From the NCBI GenBank assembly GCA_032358165.1, contig JAALGY010000063.1:310001-374000 (forward strand): a stretch of DNA of 64,000 nt, read 5' to 3'. The notes beneath the pieces were generated by a model that was given only the letters and a program-made list of their open reading frames with translations, was not told the DNA's origin and ran no database searches. The DNA comes from Diplosphaera chodatii (lineage: Eukaryota; Chlorophyta; Trebouxiophyceae; Prasiolales; Stichococcaceae). Shown one piece after another: positions 13,072 through 26,183 of the stretch. The stretch's first letter is position 1, and every line of letters begins with the position of its first letter. The position numbers and the translations under genes are program-made.

Positions 13072-14757
13072 ATGGTTCTAGTGCTGGGCATCGAGGGGTC
13101 AGCCAACAAGGTTGGCGTCGGCATCGTGCGGGATGATGGAACCGTGCTGTCGAACCCAAGGCACACGTAAGTTGTTCTGGCAATCATTCTTGGTGCGCAG
13201 ATACATTTACATACAGCGATCATCATCTCTGCAGCAAACGCTGCTGACACAACTGGATGGTCTCTCAGGTACATCACGCCGCCAGGGCAGGGATTTCTTC
13301 CAAATGAGACAGCCGTACATCATCAGGTGACAGCCATTGGGTCGAGACACAAGCGCATGCACTGCAGAAGCATGTCCAACGGCTGAGGCACGTGTGCAGG
13401 TCTGCTGTGGTCCGATCACAGCATCACGCCCAGCTGTGTTTGTGACAATGCACAGGAGCACATCATTCACCTGGTGCAGCAGGCGCTCAGCGATGCAGCT
13501 CTCACACCTGAAAGCATCGACTGCATAGCATACACCAAGGTGCGGCACCGCACGTGGCCAGGTATGACGATGCTGCTTTCACTGGCCTTAATGTGAGTCA
13601 TGTGTGGCTCTGCGTAGTCCTGTTTATGGCGGGCCGGGCGTCAACGGCCCCAGGGTGCAAGATGCAGGGACCAGGCATGGGCGGGCCGCTGGTCACGTGC
13701 GCGGTCGTGGCGCGAATGCTGTCGCAGCTCTGGCAGGTGCCAATCGCGGCAGTCAACCACTGCGTTGGGCACATCGAGATGGGCAGGATCGTGACGGGCG
13801 CCCAAGACCCCGTGGTGTTGTACGTCTCCGGCGGCAACACACAGGTCGGTGATTTTCCAAGCTCTGCTGTCCGTATCACACACGCTGCAGTGGCCTGCTC
13901 GTTTGTAGCTGTTGTTCTGCACCCGCAGGTCATTGCATACTCAAACAGGCGCTACCAGATCTTCGGTGAGACCATCGACATGGCTGTCGGCAACTGCCTG
14001 GACCGCTTTGCGCGGGTGCTGAACCTGTCCAACGACCCCAGCCCGGGCTATAACATTGAGCAACTAGCCAAGCAGGTAGGCGACTCAATGAAACCGCAGC
14101 ACACACTCATGGCATCATGCGGAACTTGACAATTGTGATTGGCGGGGCTCACATGGTTTTCGCGCTGCTGCAGGGCACCAGGTTCATCGACCTTCCATAT
14201 GTTGTGAAAGGCATGGATGTGTCATTTTCTGGCATCCTGTCCTTCATCGAGGGCAGCACAGCACAGCTTCTGGCCAGCAAAGAGGCGACACCAGCAGACC
14301 TGTGCTTCTCGTTACAGGTCAGCAGTGCAGCCTGACAGCACACTGGTTGCTTTTTTTTTTCTGAGCCAGCACCACTCTAGAGCATGGCGAGCAATTCCAA
14401 CAGCTTCTGGTGTACTGTGATGGCTGCACCTGCATGTGCTGCCCGCAGGAGACGATTTTCGCGATGCTGGTGGAGGTCACGGAGCGCGCCATGGCGCACG
14501 TCAATTGCAGGGACGTGCTGATTGTGGGCGGCGTCGGCTGCAACATGCGGCTGCAGGAGATGATGCGGGTCATGACACAGGAGCGAGGCGGCAAGCTGTA
14601 TGCCACAGACGACCGGTATTGCATCGACAACGGCGCAATGATTGCCTGGCCGGGGCTGCTGGCATTCCAGCAGGGCAGCCTGACACCATTGGAAGAGGCA
14701 GACTGCACACAGCGCTTCAGAACAGACGATGTCTTGGTCACATGGAGAGAACAATAA
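13072..14757 (+). CDS. KAE1: tRNA N6-threonylcarbamoyladenosine transferase (OSGEP/KAE1)
   Basis: Catalytic subunit of the cytosolic/nuclear KEOPS complex that installs t6A37 on ANN-decoding tRNAs. Exons 13072-13166, 13269-13326, 13456-13539, 13668-13844, 13929-14075, 14174-14317 and 14449-14757 are all phase-consistent. Landmarks are [19 protein letters not shown], the GPGMGGPL loop, the metal-binding HxxxH in [38 protein letters not shown], and the second metal-site region [13 protein letters not shown]. The absence of a transit peptide and the KAE1-type (not Qri7/GCP1) motifs favour the cytosolic enzyme. The C-terminus ends [13 protein letters not shown]. Confidence 0.96.
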
Positions 14758-14837
14758 CACTTAGAAGCAGTGGAAAACACTCTGATGCAGAACATGGTCG
14801 AACTGACATGATGCCCAGACCCACAACTCACAGACTA

Positions 14838-14849
14838 GCTACATGTAGC
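14838..14849. terminator. Palindromic TGTAG poly(A)-like motif between KAE1 and SOUL gene
   Basis: The 12-nt palindrome GCTACATGTAGC places a TGTAG on both strands, 81 nt after the KAE1 stop and about 112 nt after the SOUL stop. TGTAG is a one-base variant of the chlorophyte TGTAA signal. Use by both genes is inferred. Confidence 0.3.
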
Positions 14850-14960
14850 CGTTGCTGACAACACACCAGAGTTGAGACAAGCAGTAGGTGAAGGCAGTGG
14901 AGTAGAGGACATGCAGCTGCACTGAGTTTGTACTACAGTGTGCCTGCGGGCTGCAAGTCT

Positions 14961-16761
14961 TCAGTGTGCCGCCTTGTTGCTGTCCTCGTCTTGCTTCTCG
15001 ACCCAGATCTCATTGTGCCTGCAAACACGTGGGCATCCTTCAGTTGGTACAAGTGGACCGCTGCAATCACTGTGCACTGTGCAGGCAGGCACCGGGTCCC
15101 ACATGCCAAAAACGCACCGTCCCGTGAGGCGGAAGGGCGGGTCTGGGATCCATGAAAAGCAAGCACGTCAGTGCCATGTCAAGGCTGGTTCATGCTGCAT
15201 CAGTCAGAACCAAGCAGCAGAAACATGCCCTTCAAGCACAGTGATGATAGTGAGCAAAGTTCACCATAGCCAGCAGAGTAGAAGACATTTGTGTCGATGG
15301 GCTTGCCCTCTTCTGCCAGCGCACTCACGAAGCTCTTTGCTTTGACCAAAAGGATCGGGTCGATTGAAAAGCCGCCGTACTGCATGACATGTACGAGATG
15401 AGTCGGTACAAATCTGTACCGGTACACAACAGCATGCAGCTATGCAGTTCTGTTGATCTAGTGCTGGCAGTCATAATGAGGGTGCCAGCAGCCTCACCGA
15501 GGTGACATAAAATGTCTCATCGCTGGTGGTCTCGATGAAGACCTGCAAGCTCAGTGAGTGAGCATGATGTAACGCTTTCATGGGGTGCAGGCAGCACCGA
15601 GAAGCGCAAAAACCACTGCAGTCGGTCGGCATGTCATAATTGCAGGACACACAGGTAGACGTAGATTGTTACGCCTCTGTGGAAGATGCAGCCATGCAGA
15701 CGCACCTTGGGGTCATTTGGCTTTGGAATGTCATCCCTGCACAGCAGAGCATTGAGCAGGCGTCTACACAACAGCCTCAAACCAACGCGGAGTCACCAGC
15801 TGCCAGGTGCGTGTAGACATGGTAAGTGGGCATCATGGTATGGATCTCCCTGTCTCGTACCACTTCCACTTCGGGACGTAGAATGACACTTTGAAGGTGT
15901 TTTGGCAGAAGACACCCTGTGCACACAGCGGTGTGCGTCAGTTGTTTGCATTACTTGCCAAACTCTCAAGCATCTCATATCTGCAAGTGTGTGTGATGCG
16001 AGCAGCACGGACCCCACCTCGCCGGGTGTGATCTTGACCCTGACAGGTACTGTCATCGGTATGGTGACATTGGCCTCGTTGTGCCCCTGGATGTAGCCGA
16101 ACAGCCTCTGCACACCACCATGCACCGTCAGCATCATTGCGTACATGTACGGGAGTCCAAGTAAGCTCGATGCGAGGTCTTGCCACACCAGACTGACCTT
16201 GAACCCTGTCATCACGGCACTGCTGTAGAGGATAGAGTTGACATTGGTGCTCGCCCACTTTCCTGTGTATACCACACCAACCAAATTTCATACTTGGGGC
16301 AAGCATCTCAGATGAAACATCATCAAAAAAGCTGATGGATGCCACGCCCCTTTGCTATAGTAGCGCTCCTCGTAGTTTTCCGTGCGGTTGAGGACCTGAG
16401 GACACATAGGTATACAGTAAGGCTGCAAACCGCACGGTGCATCGCATGCGCACAGCAATGCAAGGCACTTCACCTTGAACTCAGGCCCTTCCAGATCATG
16501 GTAGAACCTGCAGAGGCCAAGACAAGGCTGATGATGCAATATGAATCGTGTGCATGGTGTCTGTTTGCAATGACAGCTTCATGTTCATGACAGCAGTGTG
16601 GGGCGTGCGCATCGACGCGGCACTGCACACCAGGGCTTGTCGAATGACTCGACGCGCAAGTGCTCCTGCACACGAATGCTTGGCACAGCTGCAGCAAAGT
16701 GCAGGGACAGCAGGGCCACCCCTATGACCAGTAGCATCGCAGCCGCTTGCGCCCTCTGCAT
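14961..16761 (-). CDS. SOUL-family haem-binding protein with signal peptide
   Basis: SOUL/HEBP domain protein that probably binds tetrapyrrole. The N-terminus from 16761 is a signal peptide: MQRAQ followed by a hydrophobic stretch (MLLVIGVALLSLHFAAAV) with an AAA-V cleavage region. Domain landmarks are VLNRTENYEERYYSKGAW, then RLFGYIQGHNEANVTIPMTV with PVRVKITPGE, then FKVSFYVPKWKW, DDIPKPNDPKV, VFIETTSDETFYV, GGFSIDPILLVKAKSFVSAL and FYSAGYDPPFRLTGRHNEIW. The closing exons join across an intron into DPPFRLTGR-HNEIWVEKQ. Length of about 230 residues fits the family. The last five residues before the stop are polar, with no ER-retention signal. Confidence 0.92.
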
Positions 16762-17190
16762 GGTGAAGATTGCACCTCGTATCGAGGTCAACTGACCTCG
16801 CTGTGTGTGCCAATCGAGTTCAAGCAGCGACCAACATCTGCACACGGCATCTCGAGTGGCATCGAAGCACAGTGAAGCTGGTTACGTAAAGCAGCGATGC
16901 TTGCCACCCTGGAGCTGAAAGCTTCAGCGTGCACCCAAAGCACAGCACGTTTGCACTTCCCAACCTGCTTCTCAATCAGATGCTGTCCCCTGTCCACATA
17001 TCGTTCAGACGCGCTGTGCTGATCCCTGGCTCAACGTGCTGCCCCTGCCGCTACCGCACTTGACCTCAAACACCGCACAACACAGACAGTTAACCTGCAA
17101 ATACAGTCCCGTACACTGACAGCATGTGGTGAAGGGTACCTGGTGACAATCACAGGCTAGCTGCACACTGGCCTCCTGTGGAGGCGCCGC
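16762..17190. promoter_or_regulatory. Divergent promoter region SOUL gene / LSM1
   Basis: 429 bp between divergent starts, with no coding exon supported. It presumably holds both promoters. A further non-coding 5' exon for LSM1 is possible. Confidence 0.5.
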
Positions 17191-17845
17191 ATGAACATTC
17201 CTGAGGCTCCTCCGCCAGGTGAGGCAGCAGTCTGAGGTGTGCAGCCGTCTGCTGCCCGATCCGACTGCAGTGGCGCTTAGCAACTGGACTTCAGCTTGTG
17301 CAACGCATGTGCTGATGTTAGGTCCGTATCGCACGGGTTGATCGCAGGCACAGCATTGGTGGAGGAGCTGGACCGACGCCTGCTGGTGCAGCTGCGGGAT
17401 GGCAGAAAGATACTGGGGATTCTCAGGTGCCCCGAAGTCTGCGTGATGGTACCCCAATGGGGCCAACACAACAACAGTGCACAGCTGGAACGAAACGACC
17501 CACCTGCTCTGCCTGCCTTGGTGCGTCTTTGGCATACACAACATGCTGATGGCATCGTTCCCCGGGACGCGCAGGTCTTTCGACCAGTTTGCCAACTTGG
17601 TCATGGAGGACACCGTGGAGCGCATCATAGTGGGGACACAGTATGCAGAGGTGCCGCTGGGTCTGTACATCGTGCGAGGCGAGAATGTGGTCCTCCTCGG
17701 GGAGGTGGACGAGTCAAAGGACCCACCGGCAGCGCTGCAGCTGGTGTCAGAGGATGCCATCAAGCAGGCCAAAAAGGCAGAGCGGGAACAGGAGCAGATG
17801 AAGAAGTCCATGGCAACGCGTTTCGACTTTCTCGAGTTTGACTGA
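17191..17845 (+). CDS. LSM1: U6 snRNA-associated Sm-like protein LSm1
   Basis: Subunit of the cytoplasmic LSm1-7 ring that binds oligoadenylated mRNA 3' ends and promotes decapping. Exons are 17191-17218, 17348-17426 and 17575-17845 (125 aa), all phase-consistent. The protein opens MNIPEAPPPGTALVEELDRR. The Sm1 motif follows (LLVQLRDGRKILGILRSFDQ), then ANLVMEDTVERIIVG, then Sm2 in IVRGENVVLLGEVDES. A charged C-terminal helix (KQAKKAEREQEQMKKSM) ends in FDFLEFD. Together with the DHH1-type helicase at 31.5 kb it represents the decapping pathway, although the two genes are unlinked. Confidence 0.95.
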
Positions 17846-18094
17846 GGCATGCGACTGCCACTGAGCATGCGTGTGAAGCACAGCTTGTACATTTGAGATG
17901 CAACGATCTACACGCACCCTGTCCCGACTCGCAACACACCCTCCGACTGCACGCACGACAACCCCAGCAACAACGTACTTATGTCCGGGAAACGTGCCAA
18001 CACTTCTTGTGCAACATGGTGAAGCATCACAAACGATGCAATTCACTGGCTCGGCCGCAGCACATTGCGGTCGTGGTGAGAGCTGCTACTATGA

Positions 18095-19591
18095 CTACTG
18101 CTGCTGAGGTGGGGCACGAACAACCCCCACCTCAGCTGGCCGGATCAGCCGTCCATTCAGCATGTAGCCACTCTGCAAGGTCAAGCGAAATCCTGTTGAC
18201 AGCCTGGGGTTTGTGCACACCAAAACAAAGGCACAGCATGTCCCACAAAGGATGATGCTATATCTGATGATTCACCTTTGTCACAGCGCCAACGGTACCA
18301 GGCTCCTTGTTGGGGTCAGGCAGCTCAAACAGCGCAGTATGCACGTTTGGGTCGAAATTCTCGCCAAGCGGCACAAACTTCTCGATGCCATGCTGCTTGA
18401 GCGCCTGCACGCGGTGCAAAAGGATTTCATCTCTGTGACAACGATGCCACCGGGAAGGGCTATTCGGTTCGGCTTTGCCTCAGTTGTTTGGTGAGCAGTC
18501 TTATCAACAACGAACAACACTCGACAACGTACTGCTGTGAGCTGGCTGTCCGTCATCTGCACGCCCTGGAGCAGCGTGCGCAGGTGCTTGGCTATCTCCG
18601 GCGCAGGCAGCTTGCTGTCTTGCTGTAGGGCATCTGCTGGCACTGCCCCTGCCGCACGCTCCAAGTTGTCTGCCACATCCAGCAGGCTCTTGGCAAAGCC
18701 CTGCAGTGTTCAGACCAAGTGCAAGGTTACTCCTTGGAATGCTGGGCTGATGACCAGCCACTTGGGCATGATCAAGTAGAGGAGTACACTCAAGGACACC
18801 TTTCAAGCGTGCGACTGCACCTGTACAGCATACTGCTTGTTGGTGTCTATCTGGCGTGCCGACCGCTCGCGCAGGTTCTCCATGTCTGCCAGCGCCCGCA
18901 GCAGCCTGTCCTTCATATCTGCTGCCTGCACATGCGCACAGCACATGGGCATCATGCATGCAGTCATCAGCTTACAGGAAACACCTGCATTGTGTGCTGC
19001 ATGAAGCAGGTGTTGTCACACAATGCATTTAGACAGCTGCTTCAACCTCTACAGCTGCACACGTGCAAACCTCAGCCGCGTGGCCCTCAGATGCCTCCCG
19101 CTGTGTGTCCAGCTCCGCCTGCAGGCCCTCGATGGTGGGCGGCTGCTGCGGTGCGGTGGCACCATTCGCAGTTTCTGCGCTGTCTGCGGCCGCATGCTGC
19201 GACTGCTGCTGCCCTGCTGGTGCCTGCGCGCTGCTAGAGCCATGTGCGGGCTGCGCCTCGTCGTTGCCATGGGCTCCCTTGGCAGCGTGCGGAGTCGACG
19301 TCGAGAACCACTGTTGCAGAGACTGCAGTCCGGAGCATGTCTCGGAGCGTGGGCCAGGCAACCCCACCAGCTCCTGCGCACCACATGCATGCATCCATGC
19401 ATGCGTGTGTACTGATTGCGCGTGCTTCAGCAGGTGCCACATACTCAGAGTGTCCTGAGACCGGGCATGAATCCGACTGCACGCCAAAACCTCACCTGCG
19501 GCTTCATCATGACTGGTGCCCGAGCAGCGACATCTGCATGAAGGAGGCCACCAACTTGGCGGCCAGCCACCACTGCAGCTCGGCGAAGCAT
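18095..19591 (-). CDS. MGE1: Mitochondrial GrpE nucleotide exchange factor
   Basis: Nucleotide-exchange factor for mitochondrial Hsp70 in matrix import and folding. The start at 19591 opens with an Arg/Ala presequence (MLRRAAVVAGRQVGG). A low-complexity Ala/Gln/Ser linker follows, then the long-helix region (IEGLQAELDTQREASEGHA), then DNLERAAGAV with ALQQDSK and LRTLLQGVQMTDSQL. The beta-wing region reads KHGIEKFVPLGENFDPNVH, ALFELPDPNKEPGTVG and GYMLNGRLIRPAEVGV. It ends PPQQQ at 18095. Length is about 240 aa over roughly five exons. A bacterial-type chloroplast GrpE is the alternative; the presequence looks mitochondrial but this is not decisive. Confidence 0.92.
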
Positions 19592-19954
19592 GTTTGCGCT
19601 CGCTTGGCTGTGTATTGCCCAACACAATGACGCTGGCGCATTGGCACAGTGGCTGCAATGCAATGCGGAGCTGGGCGGAAGCAAGAAGGCGACGATCGAT
19701 CCAAGCCTCGTTGTCCGGGCATTCCTGTGCATCAGCAGATAAGACACGTTTCCTGTACCCTGCACCAGCACTTGCGCAGACCGTGAGCTGACACATCAGT
19801 ACACGCGCCTCGCTTGATCATGCGCTGACACAGTTTGCCAGTTGCATGTTGCTGTAGTCGCTGTGCGGACCCCTTGCTGGGCACGCCTATGTGCTCCGCT
19901 CAAGCCACATCATGAGGGGTTAGGGAAGGTGTAGGCCGTTCAGACCGCCTGCCC
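19592..19954. promoter_or_regulatory. Divergent promoter region GrpE / phosphatase 2
   Basis: 363 bp between divergent ATGs. No exon or recognised regulatory element was found. Confidence 0.5.
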
Positions 19955-21267
19955 ATGGGGCGGCAGCTCCTCGCAGTGATACGCCATGGGAAGCGCCTTG
20001 ACGAAGTGGAGCAATTTTGGCGCATCACAGCAGACAGACCCTGGGATCCACCTCTCTGGACGGAAGGCCTCGTTGCGGTGCGTGCGTGCGACCGATAGAT
20101 ACCTTTCAGAGGACGTGCATTGTACCATTGCCCTCGCATGTGCGGTTCTAGCTACATCACCCAAAGTGCCGCAGTCTGCTGAAGTTAGCAAGGATGCTCT
20201 CCAAGGCCTTCAGCCCCGCCCCCTTTTGACCTTTTCTGCTCTTGCTTGTCCAAGGTGGGCATGGTCGGTGAGCAGCTGGCTCCACTTGGGTTCACCCGAC
20301 TCGTGATCTCGCCATTCCAGCGGTGTCTTGAAACTGCAAAGCAGCTCAACGAGCAGTTGCAGCTGCCCTACTCCAGCTGGCAGATTGACTCGGAGGTCTG
20401 CGAGGCAAGTCTTCTCCGCACCGATCAGACAACGCTTCTGTCTGTGCACAGCTGGTGCGAGTGACAATCAAAGTCTCCTGATGGGCACCATCACGGTCGT
20501 CTGTCCTGTGTTGCAGGTGCTCAGTCCTAAAACATTGGTGGGATCCCAGCTGGAGCCGCCAGTGGGGCTCGCGAAGGACTGGATGTGGGGTCAGAGCAAC
20601 CTGCGTGCTGCGCTGGCCCAGGTGGTCGGCGAAGAAGGTACGTCAGCGATCCATGTGTATCACAGCAAAGCTCATGCACGCACACCAAACCACTGCGTTT
20701 CAGCGGTAGTACTTTACACCAGTGCACGACATGTTCCCGTTATTGCTGCAGCCGCAGCGGAAGTGACAGTGGCAAACACCAGCTTTCCGCCATTCCCAGA
20801 AACAGCTGAGCAGGCGCACGTGCGATACACGCACGCATTCGAGGTCAGTCTGCCAGACTGCAGCCTTGCACAATGCACATTGAGCAGCAGTGTTGCAATG
20901 AACACGCTATATATCTGCGGCACTGCAGGCGATTGCAGATCGCTTCCCGGGCGAGAACATCTTGGTTGTCAGCCATGGGGAGGCAAGTGTCTGCATTACT
21001 GCTTGCAGCATCAGGCAGCCTTTGCATCAGCAGGAAGGCTGCTGTTCTCGATGTATAGCAGCATACTCAAATCACATGTTTTTACTCGCACAGGCGGTGG
21101 GGCGAGCGGTCAGCAGGATCATGCCGCATGTAATAGTGTACGATGTGCAGCACTGCGGCTATGCAATGACCTGGAGAGAGCAGGAGGAGGATGGCGACTG
21201 GGGCATGTGGCAGCTGGATGAGACAGCCTGCCGGGGCGTGCACTGGACCTTTCGTGGGGCTGACTGA
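19955..21267 (+). CDS. Histidine phosphatase 2 (UBASH3/phosphoglycerate mutase family)
   Basis: Second 2H-phosphatase in the window, of the plant At3g60420-like group; substrate unknown. Exons 19955-20077, 20255-20404, 20517-20637, 20752-20843, 20929-20982 and 21094-21267 give about 237 aa. Catalytic landmarks are LLAVIRHGKRLDEVEQFW (His-1), DRPWDPPL, RLVISPFQRCLETAKQL and ENILVVSHGEAVGR (His-2). Two introns, 20405-20516 and 20983-21093, start with GCAAGT instead of GT; both joins are phase 0 and give uninterrupted family sequence (VCE/VLSPK and SHGE/AVGR). It resembles the first phosphatase gene only in fold motifs, so it is not a recent duplicate. Confidence 0.88.
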
Positions 21268-21625
21268 CCGAAGAGTACCAATGTGAAGTGGTGGGGGAAA
21301 GTCCAACATGCTACCGAGGCATTGTGACGCATACAGGGATTTTAGGGGTGCCCGATGCAACGGTCATCCGAACTCCGTCCAGCATTGCTATGCTGAGAAG
21401 CTGCATATTGCAGCGCCAGCCTTCTCGTTGATTATGACATTGGCAGTCCAATACTGTGCGGAAAGACTATACCTTTTCACCACATTGCGTCAGCAGGACA
21501 CATGCTGAGTCGATGCTTACATGTGCGGTACCGTGTCAAGACTTGAGTATATGTGGTACAGCACCGCGCAAAGAGGTCACTGAGCACTGGTAGGTGTGGC
21601 AGCGGAAACAGCATTAGGGTCCTGG
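21268..21625. other. Convergent 3' flanks of phosphatase 2 and RPT4
   Basis: No gene seen. It contains the RPT4 poly(A)-signal candidate at 21517-21521. Confidence 0.5.
21517..21521 (-). terminator. TGTAA poly(A) signal candidate for RPT4
   Basis: TTACA on the plus strand (TGTAAG on the coding strand) lies 105 nt after the RPT4 stop, the usual distance for this chlorophyte signal. Confidence 0.5.
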
Positions 21626-23901
<2,276 letters not shown>

Positions 23902-24537
23902 GCTGCGCACGCAGCCTCAGGGAAATTGAGTGAACGCCAACAGCCAACTCTATGCTGCGCCCGCTTGTGACGCTTACCTACACACTTTTTGTTTTGATAG
24001 CCAGCAAGACATCAACTAATGAAGGCTTCTCCTCAGCGACTTGCAGTTTGCAGGCGAGGCTGTGCCCATGTGCAGCAGATGAACTGTGAGGTGTCTATAG
24101 TCCCACCAACGGTTGCACACTGGACAGCAAACGCACAAACTGCAGTGCATGTTCGCTCAGCGTTGAAAGGCCAGCTGCACAAAAGGGTTTGCAGCAGCGC
24201 AAAAGGAGCAAAGGACCCGAAAGCTGGCGACAGCTCGCTCAATATGAGCAATCTACGGCAGAAGCTCCTGCACCTCGTCAAGTCTGCCTGTCCACTGCTG
24301 CAGGCGGCATCGCATATCATGAGCTTGACATGTCGCCATGGTGAAAGCGGATGATGCCTGAGACCGCCACATGCGCAACACATTCCCGCTTTGCGCAGCA
24401 TCGCCAAACGCCCTTGCATGCTGAACAGAGCACAACGCAGCTCCAGGCTGATCTTCTCGTCGCCTTGGCTTTATTGCATAGCCCTGCAGTCGTTGCTGGC
24501 GCATGATTGCATAAAGCCAGCCCGTGTGGCATCCGGG
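23902..24537. promoter_or_regulatory. Divergent promoter region RPT4 / IAH1
   Basis: 636 bp, the largest divergent gap in the left half. No exon could be supported on either strand, and I recognise no element. Confidence 0.5.
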
Positions 24538-25930
24538 ATGCACCGCCCGCAATTCATCCTGTTTGGAGACAGCCTGACGCAGCACAGCTTTGACGAAGGT
24601 GCGAACGTAGGTGTCATCTCTCAGGCAAATCCGGTCTAGGATCCGAGGATGAAGATGGCACCCTCAGCTTGACACATTGCACCACCTGCTGCATGCAGGT
24701 GGTTGGGGCGCGCGCCTTGCCAGTCAATACCAGCGCAAGGTGAGGATAGGCGACAACAGGCTTCGGCAACCTCCACAACCTGTGAGCATGTTGCAACGAC
24801 GTGTCTCGGCAACAGGCGGACGTTGTCCTGCGGGGCTACAGCGGCTACAACATCGCCTGGGCGCAGCACCTGGTGCCTGTGGTATTCCCGCGTGATGCCG
24901 CTGTCAAGCCGTCGCTTGTCACCATCTTCTTTGGGGCCAACGATGCGGCGCTGGCAGAAGGCGTCAAGTCAGTACAGTCAGCTGACGGTTAGCTATGGTG
25001 CTATACTGTCCAGTCACACAGATGCTGATACGTCAGGCCGGTCACACAACACAGCAGTGGCTGCGTCATGCAGCAAGCGGCAGCATGTGCCGCTGGAGTC
25101 CTACGCAAAGCTGCTGCGGGCGACTGTGCAGCATGTGCGGGCCTGCGGAGCTACTGCGATCGTCATTATAACACCGCCGCCAGTGGATGAACCCGCACGC
25201 ATAGCCTCCAGGAAGGAGGCGGGTGACCCTGCACACATGCTGCATGCAAGTGGTGTCAATATTTTGATAACTTCCCCCGATGTGTTCTGCGTCCAGCGGG
25301 TGCAGTGCAATGATTGTCTCCTCCTTCTGTTTGCCGCAGAAGTGGGGCATCAATGAGTTCAGTGAGCAGCCGGACCGGTTGAACACGGTCACAGGCCAGT
25401 ATGCGGCTGCATGCCGACAGGTGGCTGCCAGCGAGGGTGTTCCTGCGCTTGACCTGTGGACAGGTGGGCCACCTATCCTGCGCTGTTGCCCAATGCACCC
25501 TACAGCAGTGCCAAGCAAATAGGCATCGGCTGGAGTGAAGCCAGGTGCTCTACAGTTGAAAGTGTCATTGGCTGTTCTGCTACAGGGTTTCAGCGGGACC
25601 CAGAGTGGCGGACATGTCTGTCGGATGGCCTCCATCTCACGCCACGTGGTGAAGAAGCATTGTTTGAAATGCTGCTGGAGCTCATCCACGAGCGACTGCC
25701 CCACCTCTGGTGAGTCCTCCTCCTGTCAAGCCAGGGCTGCTGATGTGTGTGGCATAGTGTGGATGTCGATCCACCCATTTCAGGGGTACACTCTGCCTGG
25801 TATGTGTCTGTCATGTGGACTGCTATTGAGCTGACATCAGTGGTGCAGGTATGACGCCATGCCCTTCGACTTCCCGCTGCATGATGCAATCTCAGCAGAG
25901 GACCCGGCTGCAGCCTTTGCAAAGCACTGA
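24538..25930 (+). CDS. IAH1: GDSL/SGNH esterase (isoamyl acetate-hydrolysing type)
   Basis: SGNH hydrolase of the IAH1 group; in yeast the family hydrolyses acetate esters, and the algal substrate is unknown. Exons 24538-24598, 24699-24739, 24816-24967, 25074-25245, 25340-25463, 25586-25709 and 25849-25930 give about 251 aa. Block I is FILFGDSLTQ (nucleophile Ser). GYSGYNIAWAQ follows, then block III TIFFGANDAAL, then QHVPLESYAKLL, AIVIITPPPVDEPA, RLNTVTGQYAAACRQVA and block V SDGLHLTPRGEEAL (catalytic Asp and His). The intron 25246-25339 begins GCAAGT; a nearby GT at 25223 would put the next exon out of frame. No signal peptide is seen. Confidence 0.92.
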
Positions 25931-26183
25931 TGCCGCTTTGAGGCCTGTGTTGCCCACTGCAGCCAGCAGCACTAGTGACGACACATCTCATCACTTGTAT
26001 TGTCATGGCGCTATTGACGTTGAAATAATCCGATAATGGGGAAACTGATTGCAAGACCCTTCTATATGCGACGTTAGCATGTCGGATGTGCTGAGCAACC
26101 AGTGTGAATATCAGGGTTGCAAAGGACTCTGATATTTCAAAGTTGCAGCTCCATGCAGTGTCAACCATCTGGTAACCTGCCCA

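Noticed and set aside
2828..21267. The two histidine-phosphatase genes as a local tandem duplication
   Set aside because: They share only fold motifs, differ in exon structure and belong to different plant subgroups.
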